Assembly (NCBI GenBank): GCA_963556195.1
Contig: OY744525.1
Span: 28,862,269 to 28,926,268, forward strand
From: Sepiola atlantica
Taxonomy: Eukaryota > Mollusca > Cephalopoda > Sepiida > Sepiolidae
Length of the DNA stretch: 64,000 bases
Reading direction: 5' to 3'
Below are positions 20,635-33,844 of this stretch, piece after piece. The notes beneath the pieces are model-generated. The model searched no databases and was not told the DNA's origin. It saw only the letters and a program-made list of their open reading frames with translations. A program made the translations under genes and the position numbers. Each line of letters opens with the position of its first letter. Positions within the stretch are counted from its first letter, which is position 1.

Positions 20635-21870
20635 TATAAAAAAGCCTATTTTAATAATTTATTCTAAAGAGACATTGTTCAATTAGCAAAACATATATTG
20701 GCCTGTGTATCTAAATTCGTATTTCGTATTTTTCACAATATTTTCGAAAAGTAAAAATGAGTTATATTTTCTGTATCTGCGCCATAAATCGAACTGACAG
20801 TTTGCAAAAAATCTAACAAATTTTAACACGTTTGAAGAAAGTTCTGGTCAATAAACAAAGATTACACAAAACTCATAATGTACACAGCATGTAGCTAGGT
20901 ACGCAGTGGCTATATTGGTACAATATAAACCGTGAAATTCTAACATATGGAAAACTATCATCGGTTGAACAAACAAAAAAAAACGTGACGTAAAAGAGAG
21001 GGTACTTTTTAAAATCAAAAAGTTATTTTACATAAATTCATTCTTTTTTAGATTGTCATATCTGTTTGATAAATTATATCGATTAGGTTGTTCTATGGAA
21101 AATACCAAGTATCCCGAAGCGAATTCTGGGGAAAATAACCTATTTGAAACAGGAAAAAGTGAGAGGAAGCATTGAATAGAGCGAGGAGTGTGATGGTCTA
21201 TTCTTATTGCGAGTGCTGACGGACCTCTCACAATAAGGCTGTCGCTTATAGAAAACGTTTGCAATATCGATCTGCGTAGCACACAGTTTTCAAAAAGGCG
21301 GCCTTATGCGTCCAGTGTCAGGTTGGGGATGCTGTCTTAGCCAATATGATGCAGAACCCAAAATCAACAGTGAAGACAGTGCATCACTGAAGACCACCCT
21401 TGATACATCAGAAAAATGTATTTTTGAATTATATATTTATATACTCTGTGGTTTCGCCTGCCTCATTATCGCTTCGCAACCTTTTCTAATTGAAAGACTT
21501 GAAACAAAAATATTTAATACTAAACATATCATTAATATTTTTCCTTTAAACAGAAGACGAAATCTTTCTCATGTATTCATATAAATAGATTAACATTACC
21601 AACTTGATAATTTCTATACACATTTATTTATCTTTAAAAATAAGACCATGATGAATTTAAAAGAATTAAGAAAGCAATTCGCCTGCGCGATGGCTTGTGT
21701 GGCGGTCTATTCTTGACAAACTTACAATTTAGAATCAGATGACACCATGTTAATAATCAAGTAAGGCCCGTCCTCAAATGTCGCAACACAACGTTTGGAC
21801 ATGAATGCAAACCGTTTTGTTTAAAAGATCAATACAATCATTTCGTTCACAAATCTTTGAGGGCTTAGAA
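20635..21870. other. Unassigned sequence with two unrecognised frames
   Basis: Frames of 84 codons (minus, 21282-21028) and 92 codons (plus, 21306-21584) are open, but I recognise no domain, signal peptide or splice context. Treated as unassigned. Confidence 0.3.
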
Positions 21871-21879
21871 CTAACGTCG

Positions 21880-24075
21880 TAGATGTAGACGCTTACAACC
21901 TTGTAAATTCAAAAGATACTACAGAAATAAGCGAAACTAATCACCACTTCTCAATCTTCTCTAATCGTTTTGACATACTAGGATATCTCTCACTCTACAT
22001 TAAAGACTCTGAGGAGTATATGCACGGACATGGAGACTATATTCGTAACACTCTTCCATTGACTAGGGAAAATAGTCTCAGATATTCAGGCGTATATGTG
22101 CTTTACATTAATCTTACAACACAGCGTTAGTTACTCATATTTCTTTTACCTTTCTCTTTTGACCCAGGACTCTACTTTACTCGACTATGTATATGATAGT
22201 GTAGACGCAGCACATGCCTTCGATCCGATAACCCAAATCAATATATTTGGGGATTTTAATGTCCACACAAAGGTTTGCTTGGTTTTTCGATTTTTACAAG
22301 CGCAGTTTGTAACGGCACGCATCATTTCTCTATTGCACGTTATTTTTTTTAAAAGAGATACTTTCCCGACTCGATACCAAGTTTGTGAGGATCAGCAGGA
22401 TGGCTGACAACACAGATCGATGCTTGTCTGACAGATGCCTATATCCCACTTTACAACGCTCATCACCCTGTGATAATGGTTGATGTCATCCTAAATCTCC
22501 GACCCAAACCTAAGCCTTGTTAACTAAAACGACGAGATGCTACCAACAGGCTGATTAAGAATCCATCAGAGATTACATTACAGAACCAGCATGCAGCAAA
22601 GCTTATGCTCGCCCTGCAGAACAGTGCACAGATAAGGTAACAGAATAAGTCAAAGCAGGCATAGAAGCATATGTCTCACGCAGCAATTTTATAGTAAACC
22701 TCACTCTATCTAATGGTAAACTTCAACCTGTTATAAACAGTAAGCATTCTGCCGATTCAACTTACATAATCAGTTACCGACAGACAACTATTTATAGCAT
22801 CAAGAAAAAGATTAAGAGTGTAATAGCCGTAGCTGAACCTCGGTATACCGAGATGACGAGGAAAACTCATTAACTCGCAAAAATTATGACCTCGCGATTT
22901 CAGGAAAATTTATAATAGTGTAGAAAACAATGCGCAATTAACAATCCTATCACTATTCAACCGCAAGAATGTAGTTTGCACAACAACGGATATGGCTGAA
23001 TTACTTGCCCAGCTGTTCGCTAATGAATCGACATTGAACTCAACAAACCATTCCCTCCGAAATTTCGCACTATAGATAGAAACCATACTTAATGATCTGA
23101 TCATCACCCCTTCCCATTTACTAATAAAACAAATCTTGACACCTCAACCTTGCAAACGCAAAAAATCAATTCTTGGACCTTTATTAATAAAAATGTAGTG
23201 CTAGGCTAGCACATGTTCTCTCCAAACTCTATACTAAATCCATTGCAGAATATCGCTCCTCTATAGCTGGAAAAGTGCCTCTGTGATACCAATTTTAAAG
23301 AACTCTGGTGAAAGAACTGACTCGCCAAAGTATCGGTCTTCCAGTCTTCTTCATCTATTCCCTAAAACGTTTGAATCATTAATACATCTTGTGATAGTCC
23401 ACCACCTCAAAAATGGTAAACTTGTTTCTGACAAACAGTACGTATTTAGAGAAACCGGTTCTACTGCAGATATCCTAATGGTCATCTCTGAACGAATATA
23501 CAATACAAAGCAAGTGAGGCTAGGCTGGTTGCGCTTGATATGCCCAAAACCTTTGACAGGGTCTGGTATAAAGGTCTACTCATGAAAATTATTTCGTACT
23601 TATTACTATTTATTTCATTTAAAATAATCATATCATTCTTAGACAAAATAACGATCCAGACTGTTTTTGATGACCGGACATCTAAGAAAAACTCACATTA
23701 ATACGGGTCAAACCCAAGAGATCTATCATTAGACCCTCATTATTCCTGATTTTAATAAACGAGTTTCATGATTCAATCGCGTCCGAGATGGGTATATTTG
23801 CCGATGACATCACGATTTATTACCATGTGGATAAATCGAACGCACACATATCTCAGGCAATGTGTAAATACTTAGAAAATTATCTCCAGTCTGTAGTTAA
23901 ATGGCCCAAAAATTAATGGTTAAATTTAATGCTACTAAGACAAAACTCCTTCTCTTTGAAAATTACCAAAAAAACAAAAAACAATTTCAACCACCAATTG
24001 TCATAGCTGATAGCACCCTACCCGTCAGTCCAACATTTATAATTATCGGCTTAACATTCACAGGTAACATGTATT
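21880..24075 (+). pseudogene. Decayed LINE ORF2 (Jockey/CR1-type): endonuclease plus RT
   Basis: Two-domain relic. Endonuclease part (21880-22330): FDILGYLSLYIKDSEE, a 'SYFFYLSLLTQDSTLLDYVY' block, and the catalytic-type motif INIFGDFNVH (22237-22266), where GDFN holds the conserved Asp/Asn of APE-like LINE endonucleases. RT part (23230-23850): a 'SASVIPILKNSG' start, KYRSSSLLHLFPKTFESLI, QYVFRETGSTADILM, a MPKTFDRVWYKGLL block (palm motif A, ~23541), and the active site GIFADDITIYY (FADD 23797-23808). Many stops and frameshifts, with a weak middle (22450-23230). The order matches full-length Jockey/CR1-type ORF2 (family knowledge); the clade is my inference. Confidence 0.75.
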
Positions 24076-24079
24076 GATA

Positions 24080-24674
24080 CAAATAATAGAAGATACTGAG
24101 ACGTCTGCTGCAAAGAAGGTGGGATCCTTTTACCCGGATAGTAAATTTTACGCGCCTGTCAGTATTAGTTTAATGACGAGTTTAAGATAGTTTTGAGTTT
24201 CAGACAGTTTACGACTGTTTTGAGTTTAAGACAGTTGACAACAGTTGGCGTCTAGGAGAGAAGACGATCGGATTTGAAAAAAAAACGGCTAAGCCTTAGT
24301 ATAGGTGACGACTTCGAGTATAGACAATGGATGCCTCGGCAGTCCGCGACAGTCTCACACAGACTATCAGAGCACGATTTATCTGTACATAATGTTTCGG
24401 GGTTTGTACTTTTTTCTAGTGAGTTGCGGAGTTTGCTATTCTAAACTTGTAAGCGTGTGCATGTTACTTTGTTGACCGCCGAGACGACACGGTCAGAACG
24501 AGAACAAGAAGATGAAAGAGAAGAGATCCACGGCACACACAACGTTGAAGTCGCCGACTCTCGAGGAGTCGCACGTTGTTTTACAATTGTATGGTTAATT
24601 TTGTCACCCATTAAAATGAATACGATCAACTTCCGTACGATTAATAACGATTTAAATTCATTTGCATACATATA

Positions 24675-24677
<3 letters not shown>
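24080..24677. other. Unassigned, moderately GC-rich sequence
   Basis: Contains AGTTTAAGACAGTT/AGTTTCAGACAGTT direct repeats (24180-24235). Overlapping 72- and 76-codon frames on opposite strands at 24441-24675 have no recognisable domain. I considered an LTR and could not support one. Confidence 0.3.

Positions 24678-24754
<77 letters not shown>
24676..24754. repeat. (TA)n microsatellite
   Basis: About 38 TA units; abuts the 5S-derived segment. Confidence 0.97.
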
Positions 24755-24756
<2 letters not shown>

Positions 24757-24757
<1 letters not shown>

Positions 24758-24955
24758 GACGTCGAGCCTGGCCAGTACTGAATCGGTGACCATTTGGGAA
24801 TAACAGGTGCTGTAGGTGCCCTCTGCTTATCTCGGCATTGTTTCCAGTCGCCTTGGACTACGTGCCATTAGAATCAAGCAGTGCCGACTCAGAAGAGGTG
24901 TTGTTGCCGATAGCGCAACCATTGCAATTACAATTACACGCGCGGGCCTAACTTT
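24757..24955 (+). mobile_element. 5S rRNA-derived SINE (SINE3-like), 5' truncated
   Basis: 24757-24818 matches the 3' half of 5S rRNA: GTCGAGCCTGGCCAGTACTG, then ATCGGTGACCATTTGGGAA (internal box C region) and ACAGGTGCTGTAGG. The 5' half is replaced by the TA array. It continues for ~130 bp into a non-5S body (GTTTCCAGTCGCC, GTGCCATTAGAATC, GCACGCGCGGG-type end), so it is more likely a 5S-headed SINE than a plain 5S pseudogene. Known SINE3 elements have this layout; assignment to them is inference. Confidence 0.6.
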
Positions 24956-24959
24956 ATTG

Positions 24960-26005
24960 TTTACTATTAATTAATTATTAATTTTCGAATCTTACACAAC
25001 CAGAATGCAATTCCGCAATTTCATACTTTACAGACTGATTTACTTATTTTTCATTTGATGTTTTACATGTTTTATGAAGTATTTTAATTATACTTTCTAA
25101 ATTCGAAAAGTAAAAGAAAATACTATTAATGACTCCCGGGAAGCGCCGGTTATGTGCATCTCATATAGAATTTTACATATCAAATTTTATTAAAAAAGGC
25201 GTGACAGACAGACTTCCAAAACAACATCTCAGAGAATTACGAGTGCACTTTCTTGCAGTAAGAGTAACACTTGTGAGAAAATTCTATATTTAGAAATTTA
25301 AAAAAAAACTTTTGAAACTATTTTTTATTCTTCTTTAGAACAGGGTTGCGTAATAAAACGGATGTCTTTCTTTGATTTGTAAGAATTCTTCCATTATTCT
25401 TGACTTTGATTTGAAGCATGCACAATGTTACACAAGAGACCGTATGTCTCATCGTCTTAGTCTGATAGCCACAAGAATTTTAAGAATTTCACTCAGGTTT
25501 GAAGTGAAAACGTTATATATGAATCACAGCAGCCGTGTTCTTGGTAAGAGTTTTATTGCCCTGTCTGAATTATGTGAGTTAAGCATCAAGGGAGGCGCGA
25601 GAGCGCTCTATCCCTTAATAGATTCACGAATGGCCCATGCTGGAAATCTCATTTCTTTGATCAATCATAATTCAAAAATCAATAAACCAAATTAGTTAAA
25701 ACTTCGCACACATTTTTTATTTGATATGTTCTATAAGTGTGTAGAATTTCCGCATCACTAGTCAAGGCAACCCAGAGATCCATAAAGGTAACGCATGATT
25801 TTGTGTTATTCGTGTGTACGTACGTATGTGCCACCCTGTATCTCATCAACTATTTGATGGATTCAGCTGATTTTTGGCAGAGATAGAGGTTCTAGGGTCT
25901 AGTTGATGGCATTTTTATTTCAGTTTTCCATATACCTTAGTTTTCCAGAAAATTAAAAAAAACCTTTAAAATGACCATTGTATTGAGGCATAGCCTTTAT
26001 AAAAG
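24960..26005. other. Unassigned sequence
   Basis: A 107-codon frame at 25372-25695 is open but unrecognised; no flanking splice consensus convinced me. Confidence 0.3.
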
Positions 26006-26009
26006 TAGT

Positions 26010-26412
26010 GACATTCCATGATACATGCCAGTATACTGAAATGATATGCCCTAAATATGGTTAACATGAAAATTCATATACACTAAATTTACAAAAGCAA
26101 GGAAATTCCCAAATGTTTACACTTTTATTGTCACTAGGGTATGCAAGCACAACAGGGCTATGTATTTTACTGGTAGGGATTTTTCTTCAGCACACCTCAC
26201 ACACTTCACCCACTCATGCATAGAGATTTATACTGTAGTAATGTGATAATGAAATGGTTTGGTTGATATGTAGTCATACTCTTAATTAATGACAATAAAA
26301 GTGTACAAATTTGGGAATTTCCTCGCTTTTGTACATTTAGTGTATATGAATTTTCATCTTAACCCTATTAAGGGAATATGATTTCAGTATACTGGCATTT
26401 ATCATGGAATGT
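26010..26412. repeat. ~400-bp foldback with ~125-bp inverted arms
   Basis: Arm 26010-26133 (ACATTCCATGATACATGCCA at its outer end) is the imperfect reverse complement of 26290-26412, with a ~155-bp unique loop. No transposase. A MITE-like or foldback element. Confidence 0.85.
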
Positions 26413-26414
26413 TA

Positions 26415-27433
26415 ATAAGAACTAGAAACCGTTTGTTTCCCTACCATAATACATGTAATAGATGACTAATTGACCTCCTAAGATTAGCATGAAAAACCAT
26501 GAATAGACAAGTAGCAAATTCAGTAGCCGACTGTATCTGTCAGTGCTTTTTGACTAGTTTTCGTTGAATGCAAAGAGGATGCAGCCGCAACACTGTTCCA
26601 ACCACTCCTCACCGTGTTATGGGCAATTGCAACGTGGAAAGGTCTGTCACCCAGCGGATTTAAGACAATAACCCGGCTAACAGTCTGTGGTAGAAAATCT
26701 AAGAGAAGTCAGTTGTTTCTACCTCTACACGTTGGAACAAAAATGTGTGAAGAGCGGAACCGCAAATAAGCGCAGACAGGGTGGTAACCTTGCTTGTACG
26801 CATGTGCTACCGACATTCTGTTTGATGTTTTGCGCCAACCCTTCCTCAACACGGTACGCAGTCCTAATCCTTTCTGCGCTCAATCTCGATAGTAAAAACC
26901 TGCGAACAACAAAGAGGACTTGAGACAAGACTAGACAATCCTGAGATACAATATTTTGATGCTCTTTTAGAACTCTGATTCGCTTAACAAAACCAGTAGA
27001 ACCCATCTCATTGCCAGCGGTGGAAAATTTCGAAAGAAACGCCGTGGTTCATATTTGAGATACCACAGTTTAGGAGACCCAGGTATTTACATTTACCTAC
27101 ATAACACTACATAACACTGCTTGTAAAACAATGTATGTTTTATGAAAAGACAACAGTAATTAAATGTTCATAACAAACAAAGAATACAGTCCGTTTTGTA
27201 AAGCGCGCCAGACTTGACTTGAAGCGAACGACTAAAAAGGAATTCAACATGGCGGAAAACGGTAGTGAGCTGAAAGCGATATTGTTATATTCGAAAATAA
27301 TACGGTTTTGTCTAGACATGACGATCTATTCTTTTTGCCTTTCATTCTTGTCCCTCATTTCCCATTGTCTCAAAATAAGAACCAATTCAAAGAAATCATG
27401 TTATTTTATTGAAACAAAGCACCAACACATCTA

Positions 27434-27436
<3 letters not shown>
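26415..27436. other. Unassigned, locally GC-richer sequence (26570-27070)
   Basis: Opposite-strand frames at 26687-26923 and 27006-26725 overlap and neither has a recognisable domain; nothing called. Confidence 0.3.
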
Positions 27437-27492
<56 letters not shown>

Positions 27493-27521
27493 CTATTTCT
27501 ATTTCTATTTCTATCTCTCTA

Positions 27522-27592
<71 letters not shown>
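27437..27592. repeat. (TA)n/(TCTATT)n/(CT)n/(TA)n compound microsatellite
   Basis: TA run, TTTCTA hexamers, CT run, TA run. Confidence 0.97.
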
Positions 27593-27593
<1 letters not shown>

Positions 27594-27929
27594 CCCTGCC
27601 CTGGGAAGCATGCTGATGACGACTTATAGCCCAAGACGCGCGCCTATGTCTAACTTTTGTGCGCACAAAACATAATTTGTTAAATTACTATAAAAATCTG
27701 TATACAAAAAAATTCGTTTATTAATTATATAATTAAAAATTAACGAATCCATATATGCAAGTGATGACTCGTCCGATAAAGGGCGAACTAAGAAAAAATA
27801 AAACGAAAAATGCGCTCATTTGTATATTAAAAAAAAAAAAAGGTTCAGTCTGGCGAAAAATAAAAACGCACCGTAAAAGAACACCGCTCGCTATCGCTAA
27901 AAACAAAAAAATAACAAATAATCTAAAAA

Positions 27930-27956
27930 TATATATATATATATATATATAACAGC

Positions 27957-28027
<71 letters not shown>
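27930..28027. repeat. Two (TA)n microsatellites
   Basis: 27930-27950 and 27961-28027 around a short AACAGCTCTT spacer. Confidence 0.95.
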
Positions 28028-28029
28028 AA

Positions 28030-30094
28030 ATAATAATAATATCAAACATCACAACTCTATTACTATTGTAATCAAATGCAATAAAACTCTAGAAGAAAAA
28101 AGCACGAAGAATATTGTACACAGATGCATATGTTACATTACTGCACTAATTACGCATTTGTTTCTATCAATTGTAATGTATCTTACACTTATTAATTACC
28201 ATCGTTCGGACTGACGAACCCTCGAGGCCAACGCTTCCCGTAACATTTTCAATACGAAAGTCGAAATAATACAAAAACGTCATCGGAAGCGCCGAGCAAG
28301 TCTCGTCTCATAAAATCGATTAAAAGTTCTTAATATTTTACACAGATGCATGAATCATTAACAGCTTTTACTTTTCTCTATTCATTTTTTAAATCACATC
28401 AAACACTAATCTTTTGAAACAACTTATTTAAAATTCTTTTTTATTTAAAACATACGTTTCTTTCTTTTCAAATTGCCACAGATTTTCTTTTTACTTTATC
28501 AAATTAGGACCCCAAAATGTTCAATTGTACACAAAAAAATACCGTATTAATTTTTTTCATCTACTGGTCGTCGTCGATATCTGTGCCGTGGGTTTCATTG
28601 CGTCTCTGGCCGTGACTGATTTTGGTGGCCTTTGTTCTGTGGACAAACTTTGTTTTCAGGCATGCGACAAAACTCGGAGACAAGTTTTTTTCAGATAGAT
28701 ATTCAACTCTTTTATTCTTCTGTATTGGTTGTGGAAGGATTTCCAATCTATTCGTCTAATTCCATACTTCACTCATTCATACCTTTCGTTGTGGTGTGCG
28801 ACAGATGCACGGGGATATATGTCGGATCTCATTCAGAATCCAGCCCATAAATGTTAGCCCATATTTACATGGGTCCGCTTGCTTTCAGGACGAGCGGCTA
28901 CATCGTCGATGTTATCGCTTTCACTCTCAAAGCGTTCTTTGTTCAAAAACTTTAATTTTCGAGAAAAACAAATGACGCAACAGACACTTGCCTCGCGTCG
29001 ACCAACCAGACACGACATTCAACAATCGTTCCATATTTGACCTTTTCTGACCCGAGATTCTCTGTGTCGGTACCGAATTTGTAACTTTGTTATGGTTTGA
29101 CAAAAATGATTCACTCACAACAATCCCCTCTAGTGTATGTCAGCTTAACCCGCACTTATTTTCTCAACTGACCCCAGCCATAATTCATACAAGCTAACTT
29201 AATTGTTTCCAAACATATAGGGCCCCATTCATAAAATAACACATATCCCTAATTGACAATAATAATACAATTAGATGCATTATTCACTATAACAAATTTA
29301 AAACCATAACTCTTATACTAAAAAACAAGTCCCCCTAAATAAAAAAAACTAGAAAAAAACAATGTTAGTTTTAAGTGTTAATGCCCGTTGATAGAATTTA
29401 ACTCCCATAATAGTAATACACCTAATAGCTGCATTGGTTTTACAAGTAATACTCTATCTCGCCGCCTAACCGTGCATCTTGTAAACTCTAGCTCAAATTA
29501 CTAATAGCTACAAAAACATAACTGCCCTCCCTCTGATTTAAACAAGTTCTTGTACATACGACTAAAACAATGAATTCCGAAACCAATTAAAAGAATTAAA
29601 ATACAGGAAGCTATCTACAAATAAACACAACAACCTACAATTTATAACATCATGTATGAAACCAGTGGCAACATTTTTAAATAATCAACGTAATGCGATT
29701 TTATTCTGTGGTACCACTCTTGCGTCGCTGAATTCAAATTGTCAACGTATGTCCGTCGGTAAGTACTTGTCCATCGTGCTATCCTCTTTTGGCGAGCGGT
29801 TGAGTATTCAATACAAGAAATGCATTTTAACTTCCGGTTTATTGTCTATGCACGGTGTGCTAAAAACTGACACATATGGCCACTCCAATGAAAATTGCTG
29901 TCCGTTGTACATGAATGAATCAATGTCGTTTTCAAATATCTAATATAATGCGTCTGAAAGATAGGCAATTTAGAAAATGTAAATGTTATTGGTATCTGTA
30001 GCGTATTTTTCAAGTTTTAACCAAACATACATATATAAATAAATACATATACACAAACACACTAAAGCTTGCCCATTATATAATAAATGAACAT
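28030..30094. other. Unassigned sequence
   Basis: Several 60-95-codon frames (28746-28561 minus, 29118-28927 minus, 29656-29943 plus) without recognisable domains. A good donor-like CG|GTAAGTACTT occurs at 29760 but lacks a convincing acceptor partner. Confidence 0.3.
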
Positions 30095-30095
30095 T

Positions 30096-30136
<41 letters not shown>

Positions 30137-30155
30137 ATATATATATATATATATG

Positions 30156-30217
<62 letters not shown>
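30096..30217. repeat. (CT)n/(TA)n compound microsatellite
   Basis: CT run then TA run with TATG interruptions. Confidence 0.97.
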
Positions 30218-30220
<3 letters not shown>

Positions 30221-30400
30221 TGAATGACATAATAAAATGAGAAATTATGCAGATTTTATTAAAGTCCAAAAACAACGACAGATACTGCGTCTTTAACTCA
30301 TGAGTTTTCAAAGAAAATATTATCCTCAGAGGACCATTACCGTAATAACATTACTGCAGGTAATAACAATTAAGCTTTGAAAATATATGAAAATATATGA
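30218..30400 (+). repeat. Dispersed repeat R2, copy 1
   Basis: Contains TGACATAATAAAATGAGAAA, TTTTATTAAAGTCC, AACTCATGAGTTTTCA and an 'ATTACTGCAGGTAATAACAA' block. The inverse complement of the same block order is at 47758-47920, and its first part is also at 47257-47310. Confidence 0.6.
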
Positions 30401-30474
30401 AAAATTACATAAAGATAAAACATCAAATATATCGGCCAATATAAAGTAATGGAATTAAAAGTGTTTGCATGAAA

Positions 30475-30675
30475 AGGTTATCAAAATGTAGAGTCTGTCC
30501 AGTTGGGTAAATGTCCGTTGACAAAGTGCCCGGTGATCAATCGAAGATGAAATAGATTTGTCATTCGCACATCTTTATCTTTTTTCCTTCATTTATCTTC
30601 ATAATTACTTTATCTCGTATATTGAGCTTAAATCATTGCACTATAGGTTTACTTTTCTAAAATTATATTTTTAGT
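30475..30675 (+). repeat. Dispersed repeat R3, copy 1
   Basis: Similar to 39430-39680: GTCTGTCCAGTTGGGTAAAT, CCGTTGA, and TATCTCGTATATTGAGCTTA followed by a C/T-rich spacer and a TA array. Confidence 0.5.
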
Positions 30676-30678
30676 CCC

Positions 30679-30679
<1 letters not shown>

Positions 30680-30744
<65 letters not shown>
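30680..30744. repeat. (TA)n microsatellite
   Basis: About 31 TA units. Confidence 0.97.
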
Positions 30745-30746
<2 letters not shown>

Positions 30747-31675
30747 TTTCTCATCGCAAGACAAACACTAAATTCGTTATTTTTCAAAACATTTACTTTT
30801 GAAACCACTTGTATTTCAGTTAGTAAACTATATTATCTCATAACAAATATTTTTGTGTATTTTCATGATCAAACATGGCGGGTGAATATTTTAATGTTTA
30901 TGTTCTCATGTCAGTTAAATAGTAATATTTATTATGCTATGAACAATACTTAACAGCCACATCTTCAGCTCGCTTGGCGCTAAAAGTCTTTTTCCTCTTC
31001 CACTAATATTCCAGTCATATAAACCATAACTATAATATCAGATTACATATACAAACATCTTGGCACCTTCGAACAGACAAGAAATTCTTCAGGGAAAGCG
31101 CCATACCGTTATTTAACAGAAATGGAGTTTTAGATCAGTAACGAAATATTCAAGTAACAAAAACAAATAGGACGTATCAATAGGGATCTCGTAACAAGGA
31201 TGGACGTATGTCCGACTACGACTAGCATTGTTCGTAAAATACGTCTATTAAATATGTGCGTTTAAAAACAGATACTTGTCGAAGGAAAATCATGTTCTAA
31301 ACTTAATTGTGACAGACAAACGGGGATATTATTTAAGATTTAAATCATACAGATTTACAAAAATCCTATTTCTTAATTAGCGAGACGGATCGACAAACAG
31401 ATAACGCCTTTTATGAATATTCGAGAAGGCATCTAAGTTATGGTGACTCCGTTAAATGTGCGAGTTCAGCGATTCAAAATTACGATGACAGCTCGCTGAA
31501 AAACGCTATTTTAAACTTAGGCGTTACAGACCGACGAAATCGCTATTTGAAATGTAACAGTAACCGACCAACCGATATTCTATTCATTACACGAGGAAGA
31601 CATATCTACAGAAAATCAGACCGCTCCCGTCTGTAGGTCATTTTGGTGGCTTATTTTCTGTCGGACTGAGGTATG
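30745..31675. other. Unassigned sequence with weak recurring block
   Basis: An 'AAACTTAATTGTGACAGACAAACG'-like block recurs in degenerate form at ~31300, ~31510, ~31950, ~34455 and ~34530. It is a diffuse old repeat; no genes. Confidence 0.35.
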
Positions 31676-31870
31676 GTCCTGTGCACCCTTTGAGAAGAGG
31701 TTAGTTTATTGCTAATCGCACGAGGCGCCACTACAGGGGAATTTCGACAGGGCTGCACATGTATTGTTTGGTCGGCATGAGTGCTCTTATTCTAGGGTGC
31801 TGGCTTTTCACATCCCATTTTCACGACCTTGTTTCACATCTTACCGTCGTGGGAAAGAGATACATAAACT
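31676..31870 (+). mobile_element. U2-SINE type A body, 5'-truncated copy
   Basis: Shares GAGGTTAGTTTATTGCTAAT, GAGGCGCC, 'CGACAGGGCTGC', GAGTGCTCTTATTCTAGGG and CACATCTTACCG with the type A bodies. No U2 head. The 63-codon frame at 31759 is a by-product. Confidence 0.6.
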
Positions 31871-31874
31871 CTAT

Positions 31875-32355
31875 AAGAGCTTTTATGGAGATGCTAACGT
31901 ATGATGTTTCTATTCTATTTGAGCATTCACCGACAAAAATGCTATTTTAAACTTAATTGCGATAAACCAACGATATAAATAGAGATGAGTGTGGTAACAT
32001 AGAGACTCGCTATGATGAATCCAGAAGCAGTCTCTGGCAACCCATTACTTCTGTACTTTCTGTAAATCCATACTCTTGTTAACTACCTTCTTGTTGTCTT
32101 ATTTATTTTCACCCCTTTAAGCCCACTCCACAAATACAATAAAACAAAGAATGCTCTTCTGTTATGTCTACCCAAACCAATCTAAAGCTATTATTAATGC
32201 ACATAAAATATATTTAAACACCGGATATACCCTGCTTTTAAATTTGTTTCTTTTATATTCCCCTCTTTGCTCTTAAATTTCCCCTTACTTTTTGCCAATG
32301 CTACATTTATGTACTTTTCGTATATATATATTTCGAGCACATGTATATGCATATG
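31875..32355. other. Unassigned sequence
   Basis: Nothing recognised. Confidence 0.3.

Positions 32356-32356
<1 letters not shown>

Positions 32357-32422
<66 letters not shown>
32357..32422. repeat. (TA)n microsatellite
   Basis: Abuts the 374-bp repeat block. Confidence 0.97.
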
Positions 32423-32425
<3 letters not shown>

Positions 32426-32436
32426 GAATAAGGTAA

Positions 32437-33844
32437 AAAGAATTACCTTTTTTAAGCATATAAAGATGCGATATCATTTTTTTTTTTTTAAAAGAAAATA
32501 AATCGAAAACGATTTTTTTTTTTTTCTTCTTTTTCCTTGTATAAACCTTCATTCTTTTATTGGTTTATAATAATACAAATAATTTCGCCAGTAGAAAACC
32601 TGGCTTCTTCAGTGTGTCTATATCCCGATGTTAATGGATTTGGAGGTTTCCCGACTACTGTTGTGGTAAACGGGCTTAGCGGAAGTTGTTGTTGTTTATC
32701 CGTTTTAAATATGAAGGCGCGTATGCTCGCGAGACAGATATAAAGTTTAAAGTTCATATTTTTTTTTTTTTTTAAGCATCTATTTGACATTTATTAAAGA
32801 ATAAGGTAAAAAGAATTACCTTTTTTAAATCCATTAACATCGGGATATAGACACACTGAAGAAGCCAGGTTTTCTACTGGCGAAATTATTTGTATTATTA
32901 TAAACCAATAAAAGAATGAAGGTTTATACAAGGAAAAAGAAGAAAAAAAAAAAAAATCGTTTTCGATTTATTTTCTTTAAAAAAAAAAAAAATGATATCG
33001 CATCTTTATATGCTTAAAAAAGGTAATTCTTTTTACCTTATTCTTTAATAAATGTCAAATAGATGCTTAAAAAAAAAAAAAAAATATGAACTTTAAACTT
33101 TATATCTGTCTCGCGAGCATACGCGCCTTCATATTTAAAACGGATAAACAACAACAACTTCCGCTAAGCCCGTTTACCACAACAGTAGTCGGGAAACCTC
33201 CAAATCCATTAACATCGGGATATAGACACACTGAAGAAGCCAGGTTTTCTACTGGCGAAATTATTTGTATTATTATAAACCAATAAAAGAATGAAGGTTT
33301 ATACAAGGAAAAAGAAGAAAAAAAAAAAATCGTTTTCGATTTATTTTCTTTAAAAAAAAAAAAAAATGATATCGCATCTTTATATGCTTAAAAAAGGTAA
33401 TTCTTTTTACCTTATTCTTTAATAAATGTCAAATAGATGCTTAAAAAAAAAAAAAAATATGAACTTTAAACTTTATATCTGTCTCGCGAGCATACGCGCC
33501 TTCATATTTAAAACGGATAAACAACAACAACTTCCGCTAAGCCCGTTTACCACAACAGTAGTCGGGAAACCTCCAAATCCATTAACATCGGGATATAGAC
33601 ACACTGAAGAAGCCAGGTTTTCTACTGGCGAAATTATTTGTATTATTATAAACCAATAAAAGAATGAAGGTTTATACAAGGAAAAAGAAGAAAAAAAAAA
33701 AAAATCGTTTTCGATTTATTTTCTTTAAAAAAAAAAAAAATGATATCGCATCTTTATATGCTTAAAAAAGGTAATTCTTTTTACCTTATTCTTTAATAAA
33801 TGTCAAATAGATGCTTAAAAAAAAAAAAAAAATATTAACTTTAA

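Noticed and set aside
20311..20667. 118-codon ORF as a membrane protein
   Set aside because: It spans a U2-headed SINE body; hydrophobicity comes from T-rich repeat sequence.
24080..24677. Possible LTR with short direct repeats
   Set aside because: No matching second LTR, no TG...CA termini pair, no primer-binding site that I could identify.
27612..27650. CTGATGA motif near a TA array, possible hammerhead
   Set aside because: No GAAA strand or stem II follows within range; core absent.
32870..32920. CTGAAGA + perfect GCCAG/CTGGC stem + GAAA as a hammerhead
   Set aside because: There is one extra base between CTGAAGA and stem II, and stems I and III cannot be formed; noted only as resemblance.
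32557..33679. Family of 66-77-codon conserved ORFs as real genes
   Set aside because: Copies are identical because the whole 374-bp unit, including non-coding homopolymers, was duplicated; no sign of protein-level constraint can be inferred.
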